In this document: one piece after another, positions 60,767 to 64,000 of the stretch
Numbering within the stretch: the first letter of the stretch is position 1
Layout of the letters: every line of letters starts with the position of its first letter
Assembly (NCBI GenBank): GCA_002682825.1
Contig: NOKP01000002.1
Location: 1,245,132-1,309,131 of the forward strand
Origin: Neonectria sp. B-13
Taxonomy: Eukaryota; Ascomycota; Sordariomycetes; Hypocreales; Nectriaceae
DNA length: 64,000 nucleotides
Direction of reading: 5' to 3'
Notes under the pieces: model-generated
Databases searched by the model: none
Told to the model about the DNA's origin: nothing
What the model saw: the letters and a program-made list of their open reading frames with translations, nothing else
Position numbers and translations under genes: made by a program

Positions 60767-61732
60767 GATTGATGAAAACCAGCGACACTAACACACACTA
60801 TACACCCCAGATTCAACATGCTCACCATCAGATTCAATCCCAACTTGCTCAGAGTGTTCAATTGTGAGCGAAGTTGTCTATTCTTTCCACAAAATCCGAC
60901 GCCCTGGATGTCATTTTAGCGTCTACTAATTCAGTGTTGATCAAGTGAAGCCTTTTATTGGCTGTGGCACGATGAAAACGAGGCGATCAAATCCCAATGC
61001 GCTATGTCAATATAGCACCAAACGTCTCACGGTCGAACGACGGCCATGGTTTGACAGCGTTTCGTGTTCAGTGTACGTACTTTACAATAGTATGCATTCA
61101 AACAATGCACGCAAATATTCAGCATCCCTCTTTTATCCACCATATTTATGACTGAGAAATGGCAAAATATCTCAGGACGCCCATGTTCCGATTGAACTTT
61201 GGTGGCTACGGCAGAATCCCTGCTGGGCTCCGATCATCTAAGAACTGAGGTACTATACTACTGTAAGTCAAGTGAAAGTGGCCGTCGCGCAGGAAAAGAA
61301 GTATCGGCGTCATTTCTAAGCAGTATATTAGTGGTAGAATACCGGAATATATGTTGATATATACGTGAATTTCATGTCTGGTTTTTTTAAGTTCGATGAT
61401 CCAAGTATCACGCTTGTCGGTACTCCGTACAGTTATTAATCAAGCTCTAAGAGAAAGAAGAGGAAAAAACATCACCAACTCCATAGCTCAATAAAAAGAA
61501 ATACGAGAAAACTTTCAAAAATTAGAAACGTGGTACACGGTCATTTTCGCTCAGGTCTTGTCGCACCAGCCTACGAGAGGAATATTGCCGTCTTACGGGG
61601 ATCTCGGAGGTGAGCCTCCACCCAACCAACTCATGACGGAGAGTTCATGAAGACGGGAAACTCCACTATCCACAATCAAATAACAAAAAGGAATCCTCTG
61701 AAATGCAAAAAGACCAAAAGATCAAAAATGAA
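60767..61732. other. intergenic between two tRNA genes
   Basis: About 970 bp, AT-leaning. No open frame with a recognisable product. A T run at 61382-61388 has no clear role. Confidence 0.4.
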
Positions 61733-61818
61733 TGCCCCCAGACGGATTTGAACCGTCGACCTTTGCATGCCTCGCACGTTAATACAAGTGCAACGCTCTA
61801 CCCCTAAGCTATAAGGGC
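61733..61818 (-). tRNA. tRNA-Thr (TGT) with intron
   Basis: Minus-strand cloverleaf: acceptor stem GCCCTTA/TGGGGGC with discriminator A, D arm GCTTAGGGGTAGAGC, anticodon stem TTGCA/TGCAA, T arm GACGG-TTCAAAT-CCGTC. The loop reads CTTGTA, giving anticodon TGT, and a 14 nt intron follows position 37. Confidence 0.88.
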
Positions 61819-62435
61819 TACGATGACTGATCGACTTCAAAACACCGCTTATGTACCCTAGCCTCAGTCCAGACCTCCGTTGCTTTGCTCCAATGGAGCA
61901 TTTGTGGGTAAACCTTGCTAGTTAGGACATCAGAAACTGTTTTCTTGCACTTTAATGGATTCTTCCTTTGACATGCTTAGAAGGGCTGGGTATGAATTGC
62001 ATGTCCTCTTGACAGTAGTTTCGTTAAAAGGGTGCTAAGTTATTGGAGAGGATTAACGAATCGACGCCAAGCTTCACTACAGGCTGTAATCGAGCCAAAA
62101 ATCAACAGATATGTCACTGCATTTAATTTGGATTATTATAGTTCATTATTCAAGTCATAATTGCAATTGTCTTCTCGTCCGACAGTCTCCGAGTCCTCTT
62201 CGGCCAACCACCGACCATCTCCGCGCTTGCTACCCTACGTCTCCGCCCCCACACGGAGCTTCCCCGCGTCATCTCCCCCTCTCGACGCGGTCGCGTCTTC
62301 CGACTCGACAAAGGAAAAAAACGGAGGAAAGTCCCTCTCTCAAAAACGCCGGCAGTGTTTCTATATGCGGAAATATACGGCAATGAACGGCTCTCCCATG
62401 CAAGGTAAGATGAATACGGTCAGTCAGACTTGTGC
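61819..62435. other. intergenic, nothing recognised
   Basis: About 620 bp from tRNA-Thr to the transporter stop. Frames at 62111-62439 are short and unsupported. Confidence 0.4.
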
Positions 62436-64000
62436 TTAGCCCCCCGCGGCCATCTCGATGTTCCTCCCCTTGACGCTCTTCCACTCAGTCAGCACCGCCC
62501 CAATGATGGTCGCGGAGGCTGTGGCGGCGCCGACAAAGAAGGCCACGTTCAGCGCGTCGTTGTACGCGCGAATGACGTCGGGCAGCCACTCGGCACGGAT
62601 GGTGTCGCGAATGTTGGTGGCGCCGGCGGCTATCACGACGGCGGGATCCAGGTCCGGCACGTACTCCTGGATCTTCTCGATGAGCGTGTTGGTGAAGATG
62701 GTCTGGCCCGCCGTTACGCACAGCGCGCCGCCCAGCGTCTGCACGAAGATGATCATGGCCGTGCCCGTCGGGATGTCCGCCATGTCGCACACCACCTGCA
62801 CCGCGACCAGCGGCTGCTGCATGCCGATGCCGACGCCGATGCCGGCCAGGAGCTGGTAGCCGATCCAGCCGGCGGTCGGCGTGTCCCTCTTGAGGGTGCA
62901 GAGCAGCCCGTAGCCGATGGCCATGAAGACGGCGCCGCCGATCATGAAGGGCGTGTAGAACCCCCACCAGGTGACGATGGCACCCGCGATCATGGAGAAC
63001 AGCACCACGCCCAGCAGCATGGGCAGGTTCCGGACGCCAGACTCGATGGCTGTGGAGCCCTTGACGGCCTGGAACCAGATGGGCAAGAAGTACACCGATG
63101 TGAGGAAGCACGCGCCGGTGTTGAAGGCGAAGAAGCACGACGCCCAGACCGAGCGCTTCTTGAAGATGCGCGGGGGAACCGTGGCGTTGTCGCCCATCTT
63201 GTACTGCACGTAGATGAACAGGAGCAGCAGCACCGACGACAGCATGAACAGCGACGTGATCTTGGAGTCGTTCCACTCATAGTCGACGCCGCCCCACTGC
63301 AGAGCAAGAAGCAGGCAGATGACTGCGGGCATGAAGATGACGGTCCCGATGGGGTCGAGCTGCCAAAGGCGGACCCGCCAGGTCGCAGGCTCGATGTCCC
63401 GCTCGGGGTCTTGGAAGAAGAAGGCAATGACGCCCATGGTGATGACGCCGATGGGCAGGTTGATATAGAAGCACCAGCGCCACGAGACTTGGTCGGTGAG
63501 GAGACCACCCAGCAGCGGCCCCGCGACTGATGAGATTCCCCACATGCCGCTGACGAGGCCGGTGTAGACCGGCCGCTTCTCCAGAGGCACCGTGTAAGCG
63601 AGGATGGTCAGTGCACCGGCGAAGATGCCGGCGGAGCCAACTCCCGCAACGGCTCGGCCGATGATGAGGGTGACGCTGTCCTGGGCGATGCCGCAGATGA
63701 GACTCCCCACCTCGAAGATGGCAACCGTGGCGAGAAAGGTCCACTTGATGGTCCAGAAGGTATAGAACTTGCCGAAGAAGAGCTGGAGAGAGGCTCCAGT
63801 GAGCATGTATGCAGAGCCGTACCAGCCCACGTCGTTGAGGCTGTGGAACTCGTCGGTGATTTTGGGAATTGCTGTGGCAATGATGGAGTTGTCTGTCACT
63901 CGGTGTCAGTGGTGACGAGAGCTGATGTGCGTTGAGGGTAACTAACCAAGAGCCATGACAAACACAGCCAGACAGAGGGCCAAGGTGATAAGAGCCAGCT
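62436..64000 (-). CDS. MFS multidrug-type transporter, DHA2 (14-TM), 5' end outside window
   Basis: Two exons are visible: 64000-63947 (cut by the window edge) and 63892-62436. The junction rebuilds the DHA2 signature MALDNSIIATAIPKITDEF in TM1, followed by DVGWYGSAYMLT, GRAVAGVGSAGIFAGAL (motif C-like) and GPLLGGLLTDQVSWRWCFYINLPIG, the 14-TM family hallmark. About 503 residues are seen; the N-terminal tail before TM1 is missing. The 54 nt intron has a GTTAGT donor. Such proton antiporters export toxic or self-made metabolites across the plasma membrane. GC content and codon use are visibly higher than in the genes to the left, which suggests strong expression or a different origin. Confidence 0.9.

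Noticed and set aside
62430..63530. 366-codon open frame antisense to the DHA2 transporter
   Set aside because: Charged low-complexity product caused by high GC3 of the true gene; no domain.

Overview
The window is nuclear DNA of a filamentous ascomycete (Pezizomycotina, probably a Sordariomycete; the class is an inference). The evidence is: genes split by short 44-96 nt introns with GTRAGT-type donors and CTAAC-like branch points; several Zn2Cys6 transcription factors; secreted and GPI-anchored wall proteins; two intron-containing tRNA genes; and decayed NACHT and FunK1 genes. No intact transposon, CRISPR array or bacterial-type operon was seen.

Layout. 1-9.5 kb is gene-poor and holds three small secreted proteins (365-967, 4084-4422, 8953-9453), two gene relics (a FunK1 kinase and an epoxide-hydrolase N terminus) and an Old Yellow Enzyme-type oxidoreductase (6271-7623). 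After 2.7 kb without a convincing gene, 12.2-29.4 kb forms a compact block: intracellular GH3 beta-glucosidase, Zn2Cys6 regulator, lactose-permease-like sugar transporter, second Zn2Cys6 regulator, a divergently transcribed secreted saponin hydrolase-like beta-propeller, and an intracellular GH2 beta-galactosidase. It reads as a glycoside or saponin catabolic cluster: outside cleavage, import of the glycan, then cytosolic trimming. The regulator/hydrolase intergenic region carries a four-unit 12-13 bp tandem array and CreA-like sites.

29.6-34 kb holds an F-box protein, a SnoaL-like secreted protein broken by two TAG codons, and an NmrA/isoflavone-reductase-type enzyme. 34.4-38.8 kb is a very long Ser/Thr-rich secreted repeat protein. 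40.8-48.8 kb carries a second F-box-like protein, a ThrE-type membrane transporter and a cytochrome P450. 48.8-51.5 kb appears empty. 51.5-57.6 kb has a GPI-anchored Crh-type GH16 wall enzyme, a third Zn2Cys6 regulator and a divergent NmrA-like enzyme. 57.7-59 kb is a decayed NACHT-type NLR. Then come a SET-domain protein, tRNA-Pro(TGG), tRNA-Thr(TGT) and, running off the right edge, a DHA2-type MFS transporter.

Gene models were spliced by hand: reading frames close in every model given as intact, but starts and a few weak splice sites remain predictions. Family names come from recognised motifs, not from a database search.
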